A stretch of 64,000 nucleotides of DNA. Origin: Mesorhizobium sp. GTDB taxonomy: Bacteria > Pseudomonadota > Alphaproteobacteria > Rhizobiales > Rhizobiaceae. The stretch is taken from assembly GCA_004020315.1 (NCBI GenBank), contig SAQG01000020.1, forward strand, positions 41,213 through 105,212, written 5' to 3'. Shown piece by piece: positions 39,907-48,174 of the stretch (positions are counted from its first letter, which is position 1; every line of letters starts with the position of its first letter). Position numbers and translations under genes: made by a program. The notes under the pieces are model-generated. The model did not search any database and was not told the origin of the DNA. It worked only from the letters and a program-made list of their open reading frames with translations.

Positions 39907-40761
39907 ATGACCGCCATACCGCGCAAGAAGATCCTGGAAAAATTCCGCAAGATGATTGCCGGCGGCGTGCCTATCGTCGGCGGCGGCGCCGGCACCGGTC
40001 TGTCGGCCAAGGCCGAGGAGGCCGGCGGCATCGACCTGATCATCATCTACAATTCCGGCCGCTATCGAATGGCCGGGCGCGGCTCGGCCGCCGGCCTGCT
40101 CGCCTACGGCAACGCTAATGAGATCGTCAAGGAAATGGCCTACGAGGTGCTGCCGGTGGTCAAGAAGACGCCGGTGCTGGCTGGCGTCAACGGCACCGAT
40201 CCCTTCGTCATCATGCCGCTGTTTTTGGCTGAGCTGAAGACGATGGGTTTTTCCGGCGTGCAGAACTTTCCGACCATCGGCCTGTTCGACGGCCAGATGC
40301 GGCAAAGTTTCGAGGAAACCGGCATGGGCTTCGGGCTCGAGGTCGACATGATCGCCGCCGCACACGAGCTCGACCTCCTGACCACGCCCTATGTGTTCAA
40401 CCCCGATGAGGCGCGCGCCATGACCAGGGCGGGCGCCGACATCGTCGTCGCTCATATGGGGGTAACCACCGGCGGCTCGATTGGCGCGACGTCGGCCAAA
40501 TCGCTCGACGACTGCGTGGTGGAGATTGACGCGATCGCTGAAGCGGCGCGTGTCGTGCGCAAGGATGTCATCCTGCTTTGCCATGGCGGGCCGATCTCGA
40601 TGCCGGACGACGCCCGGTACATTCTCGAACGCTGCAAGGGTCTGCACGGCTTCTACGGCGCCAGTTCGATGGAGCGGCTGCCGGCGGAAGCGGCGATCGC
40701 CAGGCAGACCGCTGATTTCAAGGCCGTCACGATCGGTGCCCCGAACGCCATCGCGAAATAG
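39907..40761 (+). CDS. Phosphoenolpyruvate hydrolase family protein (TIM barrel)
   Basis: [53 protein letters not shown]. Confidence 0.9.
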   Translation: MTAIPRKKILEKFRKMIAGGVPIVGGGAGTGLSAKAEEAGGIDLIIIYNSGRYRMAGRGSAAGLLAYGNANEIVKEMAYEVLPVVKKTPVLAGVNGTDPFVIMPLFLAELKTMGFSGVQNFPTIGLFDGQMRQSFEETGMGFGLEVDMIAAAHELDLLTTPYVFNPDEARAMTRAGADIVVAHMGVTTGGSIGATSAKSLDDCVVEIDAIAEAARVVRKDVILLCHGGPISMPDDARYILERCKGLHGFYGASSMERLPAEAAIARQTADFKAVTIGAPNAIAK

Positions 40762-40777
40762 GGAAAGGAGCGAGACG

Positions 40778-41197
40778 ATGACCGACAAGAGCAAGGTGTT
40801 CGTGTATCCGAAGGATGTCAGCGCCTTCGGCTTCGACTGGGGCAGACTGTCGCTGACGGTCGCTCCCGAGGTGAACGGCGCCACGCGCTTTTCCGGCGGT
40901 GTCGTCGATCTGCCGTCCGGCAAAGGCCACACGCGTCACAACCATCCGGGTGCGGAAGAGATCATCTTCGTCATATCAGGCAGTGGCGAGCAGATGGTCG
41001 AGGACGAGAACGGCAATCCGGTCGTTGAGAAGGTCGGCCCCGGCTGCACCATCTATGTACCGGAAAGCCGCTTCCACTCGACGCTGAACACTGGCGATAC
41101 GCCCATGCAGCTTTTCGTCGTCTATTCGCCGGCCGGGCCGGAACGGGCGCTGCGCGAACTGCCGGATTTCAGGCTGCTGCCTCCGGGCGGCAGCTAA
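40778..41197 (+). CDS. Cupin domain-containing protein
   Basis: LPSGKGHTRHNHPGAEEIIFVISGSGEQMVE cupin motif. Confidence 0.88.
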   Translation: MTDKSKVFVYPKDVSAFGFDWGRLSLTVAPEVNGATRFSGGVVDLPSGKGHTRHNHPGAEEIIFVISGSGEQMVEDENGNPVVEKVGPGCTIYVPESRFHSTLNTGDTPMQLFVVYSPAGPERALRELPDFRLLPPGGS

Positions 41198-42384
41198 GCC
41201 ACCCCGCCTCTGTTCCAGCCCCTGCCCCGGTCGCCGAACATCACATAGCCGGTGTCGGTGACCGCCACCGTGTCCTCCAGCTTGATGAAGCCGCGCGTCG
41301 GGTGGAGCATCGTCGTCTCGACCGAGAGCACCATGTTTTTCTCCAGCGGCCTTTCGGCATAGGTGCCTTCATAGGTCACCGGATGGTTGGTCATCAGGAA
41401 TGGCGCTTCATGCGTGATCAGTCCCATGCCGTGGGCGAAGAAATCGGTATAGGGCGCAACCTTGGATTTCTTCAGCACGCTCTGCGCGTGGGAGATCATG
41501 TCCCCACCCAGCGTACCGGCGCAAACCTTGGAAAAGGCCGTTTGCTGCACCGTCTCGACCTCGGCCAGCAAATCCTCGAGTTCAGCATCCGGCTCGCCCA
41601 GAATGCCCATGCGGCAGAGGTCGCCGATATAGCCGTGATAATTGCCGCCGGAATCGATCGACATCACCTCGCCCTTCCTCCACGCCTGCGGTGAGGCGGC
41701 GCGGTTGTGGCTGGCGCCAAGCGTCAGCAGGCAATATTCGAAATGCGCGCCGCGATTGGTTTCCTCGCGCCGCAACTGCTCGATGATCTCGGTCTTGGTC
41801 GTGCCTTCGCGCGCCCAGCGAATGGTCGCCAACATCGAATCGGTGATCAATTCGGAGGCGATACGCAGCTTCTCCAGCTCAGCTTCCGTCTTGATCGCCC
41901 GCATCCGCTCCAGCATATCAGTCGCGTCGATCAACTTGGCATCCGGCAACGCCTTGCGGATCAGCGTATAGGCGTCAGATGGCAGGAAAGCCGGCTCGAT
42001 GCCGATGCGGGCATCACCCTTTCCGATTTTCGTCAGGTGCTCAACCGCGAGATTGGCGGCGTCGAGCGTACCCCAGCAGGCGGCGTGCAAGGTCGGCGTC
42101 CAGAACGGGTTGTTCTGATGCTCGGCGCCCTCCATGCGGTTGCCGATATAGGCGGCATGCTCCGGCCCGCCCTTCTCGTAGACAACGATCGGCAGATAGC
42201 GGCTGTGGCCGATCGCATCCATGGCGGCGAAGAAGATGAACTTGTAGCCGCCAAGCAGATATTGCGTGTTGTGCTTGGAAGTGGCAAGCAGCACATCGAT
42301 GCTGGCTTCCTCCATCAGCCGATCAACCCTGGCATGATCGAACGGGATGGTGCTGACGGCATTCTTACCCGGGGCGACGTCCAT
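41194..42384 (-). CDS. M24 family metallopeptidase (Xaa-Pro peptidase type)
   Basis: MSIDSGGNYHGYIGDLCRM, FAHGMGLITHEAPF, LSVETTM motifs. Confidence 0.9.
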   Translation of the reverse strand: MDVAPGKNAVSTIPFDHARVDRLMEEASIDVLLATSKHNTQYLLGGYKFIFFAAMDAIGHSRYLPIVVYEKGGPEHAAYIGNRMEGAEHQNNPFWTPTLHAACWGTLDAANLAVEHLTKIGKGDARIGIEPAFLPSDAYTLIRKALPDAKLIDATDMLERMRAIKTEAELEKLRIASELITDSMLATIRWAREGTTKTEIIEQLRREETNRGAHFEYCLLTLGASHNRAASPQAWRKGEVMSIDSGGNYHGYIGDLCRMGILGEPDAELEDLLAEVETVQQTAFSKVCAGTLGGDMISHAQSVLKKSKVAPYTDFFAHGMGLITHEAPFLMTNHPVTYEGTYAERPLEKNMVLSVETTMLHPTRGFIKLEDTVAVTDTGYVMFGDRGRGWNRGGVA

Positions 42385-42596
42385 CTTTCTCTCTCCCTGA
42401 ATTCCCTGGCCGGCCGATCGGATCGCCGACGATACCCAACTGGTCTTAACTAGATAAGTCTGGTCCTACCAGATAAAGTCGGATTGAGCCGCTTCCCTGT
42501 AACTGGTCCAGCGGACGAAATTTTCAAAGCCACGTGAGGATGCGCCAAATCCGTCTCTGGCGAAACCCTCGGCAAGGCTCATAATCACCCTTGCAA

Positions 42597-42639
42597 GGAT
42601 GCCGTCTGGCATCCGAGGGTATTGGCTACCCGGCCGGGT
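42597..42639 (+). promoter_or_regulatory. Structured leader: tandem hairpins with mutually exclusive pairing upstream of an SBP gene
   Basis: GGATGCC-GTCT-GGCATCC (42597-42614); GGGTA-N5-TACCC (42617-42631) overlaps palindrome ACCCGGCCGGGT (42628-42639). Confidence 0.4.
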
Positions 42640-42663
42640 GGCTGAGAGGGACGGAGTTCGATC

Positions 42664-44274
42664 ATGTCAGAGATCACGATTTCCAGACGCACCGTGCTTG
42701 CCGGTTCAGCACTCCTGCTGGGTTCGACGGCGCTGCCGACGATCGGCTGGGCACAGTCGCCGAAGAAAGGCGGGCGGCTGGTCGTCGCCGCCGATTCCGA
42801 GCCGCGCAACCTCAACCCGGCGATCGTCGCGTCCAACGGCGTCTTCTTCATCTCGAGCAAGATCGTGGAACCGCTGGCCGAGGCTTCCTTTGAGGGCAAG
42901 GACGGGCTCGACCCGCGCCTGGCGACAAGCTGGGAGGGCGCCGCCGACGGCCTGTCGGTGACGTTCAAATTGCGCGAAGGCGTTAAATGGCATGACGGCA
43001 AGCCCTTCACCTCCGCCGACGTCGCGTTCTCGGCGTTGCAGATATGGAAGCCGCTGCAGAATCTCGGCCGCACCGTGTTCAAGGATCTGGAGGCGGTCGA
43101 CACGCCGGACGAACTGACGGCGGTGTTCAAATTCGCCAAACCGACACCGTTCCAGCTGATCCGCAACGCCTTGCCGGCGCTGAGCAGCGTGGTGCCGAAG
43201 CACGTGTACGAGACCGGCAAGATCGAAGAGAACCCGGCCAACAATGCGCCTGTCGGCACCGGCCCGTTCAAATTCGCCGAACACAAGTCAGGCGAATATT
43301 ACCGGCTGGAGAAGAATGCCGACTATTGGGGCAAGGATCAACCCTACCTCGATGAGATCATCTATCAGGTGCTGCCCGACCGCACCTCGGCGGCAAGCGC
43401 GCTCGAGGCGGAAGAAATCCAGCTCGCCGCCTTTTCCGCCGTGCCCCTGGCCGATCTCGATCGCATCTCCAAGGTGCCTGGCCTCAAGGTGATCACCAAG
43501 GGCTATGAGGGCCTGACCTATCAGCTCGTCGTCGAGATCAACCATCGCCGCAAGGAGCTGGCCGACCTGAAGGTGCGCCAGGCGATCGCCCACGCCATCG
43601 ACAAGGATTTCGTCGTCAAGACAGTGTTCCTCGGCTACGCCGCGACAGCCACCGGCCCGGTGCCGAAAAACGATCCGCAATTCTATACGGCCGATGTGCC
43701 GACCTATACCTTCGACGTCGCCAAGGCCAACGCCCTGCTCGACGAAGCCGGCTACAGCAGAGGCGACGACGGCAAGCGCTTTTCGCTGAAGCTGCTGCCG
43801 GCACCGTATTTCAACGAAACCAAGCAGTTCGGCGACTATCTGCGCCAGGCGCTCGCCGCCATCGGCATCGACGCCCAACTGGTCAACAACGACTCGGCCG
43901 CGCATATCAAGGCTGTCTACACCGACCATGCCTTCGACCTTGCGGTCGGGCCGCCGGTGTTCCGCGGCGACCCTGCGATCTCGACCACCATTCTGGTGCA
44001 GAGCGGCATCCCGGACGGCGTGCCTTTCTCCAACCAGGGCGGCTACAAAAACGACGAACTCGACGCCCTCATCGCCAAGGCGTCGGAGACGCTCGACCCC
44101 GCCGCGCGGACGGAACTTTACAAGGAGTTTCAGAAAAAGGTCGCAGCCGACCTGCCGCTGATCAACGTCGCCGAGTGGAGTTTTATCAGCGTCGCCCGCG
44201 ACACGGTTGGGAATGTCGCCAACAACCCGCGCTGGGCGGTGTCGAACTGGGCGGACACCTGGCTGGAGGCTTAG
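42664..44274 (+). CDS. ABC transporter substrate-binding protein (peptide/nickel type)
   Basis: Tat-like N-terminus SRRTVLAGSALLLGS; SBP_bac_5-type sequence (LREGVKWHDGKPFTSADVAFS). Confidence 0.93.
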   Translation: MSEITISRRTVLAGSALLLGSTALPTIGWAQSPKKGGRLVVAADSEPRNLNPAIVASNGVFFISSKIVEPLAEASFEGKDGLDPRLATSWEGAADGLSVTFKLREGVKWHDGKPFTSADVAFSALQIWKPLQNLGRTVFKDLEAVDTPDELTAVFKFAKPTPFQLIRNALPALSSVVPKHVYETGKIEENPANNAPVGTGPFKFAEHKSGEYYRLEKNADYWGKDQPYLDEIIYQVLPDRTSAASALEAEEIQLAAFSAVPLADLDRISKVPGLKVITKGYEGLTYQLVVEINHRRKELADLKVRQAIAHAIDKDFVVKTVFLGYAATATGPVPKNDPQFYTADVPTYTFDVAKANALLDEAGYSRGDDGKRFSLKLLPAPYFNETKQFGDYLRQALAAIGIDAQLVNNDSAAHIKAVYTDHAFDLAVGPPVFRGDPAISTTILVQSGIPDGVPFSNQGGYKNDELDALIAKASETLDPAARTELYKEFQKKVAADLPLINVAEWSFISVARDTVGNVANNPRWAVSNWADTWLEA

Positions 44275-44335
44275 CAAAGTTCGCTCCAGGCTTGCACATG
44301 GTGTATCCGGGTGCTCAGCTTCGATGATGAGAGCT

Positions 44336-44505
44336 CTACGGCGCCCCCCTCTGTCCTGCCGGACATCTCCCCCACAAGGAGGGAGATTGGCAGCTTTGGC
44401 GTTGCCGGCCGTCTTGCAACGCTGGAGATTGGCGAAAGCGACAATGACAGCCGATCTCCCCCCAAGTGGGGGAGATGTCCGGCAGGACAGAGGGGGGCGC
44501 CGTAG
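44336..44505. repeat. Palindromic element copy 1 with perfect 40-bp inverted-repeat arms
   Basis: Arm 44336-44375 CTACGGCGCCCCCCTCTGTCCTGCCGGACATCTCCCCCAC is the exact reverse complement of 44466-44505. Confidence 0.93.
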
Positions 44506-44550
44506 AACGCAACGCGGAAGAATTGGCCCGCCTGCCAATGTCCTCGCGTC

Positions 44551-45537
44551 ATGACCCGCGCGCTTCTCCTCCTTCGCCGTCGCCTCGTCGGCAGCGTCTT
44601 TGTGCTGCTGATTGTCGTCATCGGCACTTTCCTTTTGCTGGAAGCAGCGCCCGGTGACGCGGTCGATGCCTATATTGCCTCGACCGGCGGCGACGCCGGC
44701 ATGATCGAATTGCTGCGTCATCGCTGGGGCCTCGACCAGTCGGCGCTGACGCGGCTGGCGAACTACCTCTGGGCGCTGCTGCATCTCGACCTCGGCCAGT
44801 CGGTCACCTTTTCGCGGCCGATCCGCGACGTGATTCTCGAACGCCTGCCCAACACGCTGCTGTTGATGGGCAGCGCCACTGCGCTCTCCTTCGGGCTCGG
44901 CTCGGCACTCGGCATCTATGCCGGCGCCAGACCCGGCAGCTTTCGCGACCGCTTCCTGTCGATCGGCTCGTTGGCGCTTTATGCAGTACCGGGCTTCTGG
45001 CTCGGCCTGGTGATGATCATCATCTTCGCCGTCGACCTGCGCTGGTTTCCGATCGGCGGCATCGAGAGCATTGCGTCGGGCAAGACCGGCCTCGACCGCG
45101 CGGCCGATATCGCCCGCCATCTCGTCCTGCCGGTTAGGGCCCTCGGCTTCATCTATCTTGCGCTCTATCTGCGCATGATGCGCGCCGGCATGGCTGAAGT
45201 CTGGCGACAGGATTTTGTCCTCGCCGCTCGCGCCAAAGGCCTGTCCCGCCGCCGCATCGTGCTCGCTCACGTCGCCCGCAACGCACTGTTGCCGCTGGTC
45301 ACCATGCTCGGCCTGCAATCGGCGCAGATGCTCGGCGGCAGCGTCGTCATCGAGAGCGTCTTTTCCGTGCCCGGCCTTGGCCGGCTGGCGCAGGAAGCGG
45401 TGGCGGCGCGCGACACGCCGCTGCTGCTCGGCATCATCCTCGTCAGCGCCGTCCTGGTCATCGTCATCAACCTCCTCGTCGACATCGTCTACGCCTTCCT
45501 CGATCCGCGCGTCGGCGCCAGCGAGGCCGGTGCGTGA
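44551..45537 (+). CDS. ABC transporter permease (DppB type)
   Basis: TM segments; FVLAARAKGLSRRRIVLAHVARNALLPLVTMLGLQ. Confidence 0.92.
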   Translation: MTRALLLLRRRLVGSVFVLLIVVIGTFLLLEAAPGDAVDAYIASTGGDAGMIELLRHRWGLDQSALTRLANYLWALLHLDLGQSVTFSRPIRDVILERLPNTLLLMGSATALSFGLGSALGIYAGARPGSFRDRFLSIGSLALYAVPGFWLGLVMIIIFAVDLRWFPIGGIESIASGKTGLDRAADIARHLVLPVRALGFIYLALYLRMMRAGMAEVWRQDFVLAARAKGLSRRRIVLAHVARNALLPLVTMLGLQSAQMLGGSVVIESVFSVPGLGRLAQEAVAARDTPLLLGIILVSAVLVIVINLLVDIVYAFLDPRVGASEAGA

Positions 45538-46364
45538 GCCCGCTGCGCCGCTTTCTTCTCACGCCGGAAGCGATCGCCGGCGCGATCATTCTGCTGGCGC
45601 TGTTCGCCATGGCGCTATCGGCGTCGCTGTTCTTTCCCGGCGATCCGCAGGCTATTGCCGGGCCGGCATTGCTGCCGCCCTTTCAGCACTGGTCGCTGCC
45701 GCTCGGCACCGACCGGCTCGGCCGCGACGTGCAGGCCGAACTTTTCCACGGCGCCCGCACCTCGCTGGCGGTCGGGCTGGCGGCAGCGGCCGCCGCTCTT
45801 GCCGTCGGCGCGATAGTTGGCACGCTGGCCGGCTTTGCCGGTGGCGTCGTCGACGAAGTGCTGATGCGTGTCACCGACGCCTTCCAGACCGTGCCGAGCT
45901 TCCTGCTGGCGCTGGCTTTCGTCAGCATCGTCGGGCCGTCGCTCGGCGTCGTTGTCGCAGCGATCGCGCTCGGCGCCTGGACCGGGCCGGCGCGCGTAGC
46001 GCGAGCCGAAGTGCTGTCGATCCGCGAGCGCGATTTTGTCGCCGGCGCCCGCGTCATCGGCATGCATCCGCTGGAGATCGCCTTTCGCGAAGTGCTGCCC
46101 AACGCATTGCCGCCGGTGCTCGCATTGTCGTCGGTGATCGTCGCCGCGGCGATCCTTACCGAAGCGGCATTGTCCTTCCTCGGCCTAGGCGACCCGAACC
46201 GCGTGACCTGGGGTGGCATGATCGCCGAAGGTCGCGCCGTGCTGCGCACCGCGCCCTTCCTGTCGATCATTCCGGGCATAGCACTCGTGCTGACAGTGCT
46301 CGGCGTCTATCTCGCCGGCGAAGGCGTCGTCGAGACGACGGCGGTGAGAAGGAGCCTGTCGTGA
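45534..46364 (+). CDS. ABC transporter permease (DppC type)
   Basis: TM segments; HWSLPLGTDRLGRDVQAELFHGARTSLAVG; VLPNALPPVLALSSVIVAAAILTEAALSFLGLG. Confidence 0.92.
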   Translation: MSPLRRFLLTPEAIAGAIILLALFAMALSASLFFPGDPQAIAGPALLPPFQHWSLPLGTDRLGRDVQAELFHGARTSLAVGLAAAAAALAVGAIVGTLAGFAGGVVDEVLMRVTDAFQTVPSFLLALAFVSIVGPSLGVVVAAIALGAWTGPARVARAEVLSIRERDFVAGARVIGMHPLEIAFREVLPNALPPVLALSSVIVAAAILTEAALSFLGLGDPNRVTWGGMIAEGRAVLRTAPFLSIIPGIALVLTVLGVYLAGEGVVETTAVRRSLS

Positions 46365-47374
46365 CGGCGCTGCTTTCGATCCGCGATCTGATGGTGACCT
46401 ATCGCCGCGACGGCAGCGAGGTGGCGGCGTTGAAACATGTCAGCTTCGATGTCGCCGCCAGCGAACGCTTCGCCATCATCGGCGAGAGCGGCTCGGGCAA
46501 GAGCACGCTAGCGCTGGCCATTGCCGGGCTGCTGCCGGGATCTTCCAAAGTTGGAGGCTCGATCGAGTGGAAGTTACCCAACCTTCGATTGCCTCATTCC
46601 TTCGCGCCCCCCTCTGTCCTGCCGGACATCTCCCCCACTAGGGGGGAGATCGGCAGTCTCGCCGCAAACTCTTCTTCTGCAACGTTGGAGATTGGCGAAG
46701 GCGGAGATGAGGGCGCAATCTCCCCCCAAGTGGGGGAGATGTCCGGCAGGACAGAGGGGGGCGCGACAGAGCGCCGGCCATCCGCCATTGCGACAAGCCA
46801 CATGCCCCTCGGAGGCCGCGACATCGGCTTCGTCTTCCAGGACCCGTCGGCCAGCCTCGATCCGGTGATGACGGTCGGCGAGCAGATCGCGGAAGTCGCG
46901 CACACGCATCTCGGCCTTAGTTGGTCGCAATCCTATGCCAGGGCAAAAGCCCTGCTCGAACGCGTCCGCCTACCCGACCCTGACGCCGCTTTGCGCGCCT
47001 ATCCGCACCAGCTTTCCGGCGGCCAGAAGCAGCGCGTGGCGATCGCCGCCGCGATTGCGGCCGGTCCGAAACTGCTGATCGCCGATGAGGCAACCAGCGC
47101 GCTCGACGCCATCGTGCAGGCCGAGATCGTCGCGTTGATCAGGCAATTGGTGGCCGAGGACGGCATGACGCTGCTGTTCGTCAGCCACGACATCGCGCTG
47201 GCCGCCGAGCTGGCCGAACGCATCGCCGTATTCCGGCACGGCGAACTGGTCGAGCTCGGCGCGACGGCGCAGATCGTCGCCACGCCGCGCCACGCCTACA
47301 CAAGAGCGCTGCTCGACGCCCATCTCGGCCTCGACGCCGAACCGCTGCTGCAGCAGGCAGGAGCGTCGCGGTGA
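46361..47374 (+). CDS. ABC transporter ATP-binding protein (DppD type) carrying in-frame palindromic element
   Basis: GTG start at 46361 (GTGA overlap); Walker A GESGSGKST, Q-loop FVFQDPSASLDP, LSGGQKQRVAIAAAIA; part of ORF 45215..47374. Confidence 0.9.
   Translation: MTALLSIRDLMVTYRRDGSEVAALKHVSFDVAASERFAIIGESGSGKSTLALAIAGLLPGSSKVGGSIEWKLPNLRLPHSFAPPSVLPDISPTRGEIGSLAANSSSATLEIGEGGDEGAISPQVGEMSGRTEGGATERRPSAIATSHMPLGGRDIGFVFQDPSASLDPVMTVGEQIAEVAHTHLGLSWSQSYARAKALLERVRLPDPDAALRAYPHQLSGGQKQRVAIAAAIAAGPKLLIADEATSALDAIVQAEIVALIRQLVAEDGMTLLFVSHDIALAAELAERIAVFRHGELVELGATAQIVATPRHAYTRALLDAHLGLDAEPLLQQAGASR
46602..46766. repeat. Palindromic element copy 2 with perfect 37-bp inverted-repeat arms, inside the ABC ATPase gene
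   Basis: 46602-46638 TCGCGCCCCCCTCTGTCCTGCCGGACATCTCCCCCAC is the exact reverse complement of 46730-46766; same core as copy 1. Confidence 0.93.
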
Positions 47375-48174
47375 GCCGTCCATTGCTGGCCGTTTCCGGC
47401 CTGACCAAACGATATCGTCGCGGCGACAAGACAATCGCCGCCGTCGATGACGTTTCCTTCGACATTCGGCCCGGCGAGACGCTGGCGCTGGCCGGGCCTT
47501 CCGGCAGCGGCAAGTCGACGATCGCGCGACTGGTGTTGCGGCTGATCGAACCGGACGCCGGCCGAATCGAGTTCGAGGGCGGCGATTTCCTGGCCCTGAA
47601 CGGCGCCGCCTTGCGCGCCCGGCGCGCGCGCTTGCAAATGGTGTTCCAGGACCCGCTCGCCGCCTTCAACCCGCGCGCCACCGTGGCGCGCGTGCTTGAC
47701 GATCCTTTGCGCATCCATGACGTAGCATCCCGGCGAGAGCGTCCACGCGGCATCGCCGCTCTGCTCGAGCGCGTCGGCCTGAGCGCTGATCTCGCCGGCC
47801 GCGCCATCCACGAGATCTCGGGCGGCCAGCGTCAGCGCATCGCGATTGCTCGCGCCATCGCGACAAAGCCGTCGCTGATCGTGCTCGATGAGGCAGTGTC
47901 CGCGCTCGACGTATCGGTGCGCCGGCAGATCCTGCAATTGCTGCTCGATCTGCAGCGCGAGGAACGGATCGCCTTTCTGTTCATTTCGCATGATCTCGGC
48001 GTCATCAGCGCCATCGCCCATCGTATTGTCATCCTCGACGCCGGCCGCGTCGCCGAGAGCGGCGACGCCCGTGCGGTCATCGGAGCCCCGCAGTCGGCGA
48101 TCGGCAAGGCGCTGGTGGCGGCAGCGCCAAAACTGAACAGGACCAGCACGCAGGGCACGGCCGATCGTCAGTAA
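47371..48174 (+). CDS. ABC transporter ATP-binding protein (DppF type)
   Basis: GPSGSGKSTIARLVLRL; ISGGQRQRIAIARAIATKPSLIVLDEAVSALD. Confidence 0.92.
   Translation: MSRPLLAVSGLTKRYRRGDKTIAAVDDVSFDIRPGETLALAGPSGSGKSTIARLVLRLIEPDAGRIEFEGGDFLALNGAALRARRARLQMVFQDPLAAFNPRATVARVLDDPLRIHDVASRRERPRGIAALLERVGLSADLAGRAIHEISGGQRQRIAIARAIATKPSLIVLDEAVSALDVSVRRQILQLLLDLQREERIAFLFISHDLGVISAIAHRIVILDAGRVAESGDARAVIGAPQSAIGKALVAAAPKLNRTSTQGTADRQ

Noticed and set aside
42628-42663. TPP-riboswitch-like GGCTGAGAGGGACGG motif
   Set aside because: Only the CTGAGA word is present; the second conserved part (ACCTGATC...) and pyrimidine-sensor arms are missing, and the downstream gene is not thiamine related. The hairpins are kept as a separate finding.
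43288-45318. 676-aa minus-strand ORF spanning two ABC genes and palindromic element copy 1
   Set aside because: Antisense to well-recognised SBP and permease genes; long only because stop codons are rare in this frame.
45215-46360. N-terminal extension of the ABC ATPase ORF 45215..47374
   Set aside because: Shadow of the permease genes; GTG at 46361 with GTGA overlap gives a normal ATPase N-terminus.
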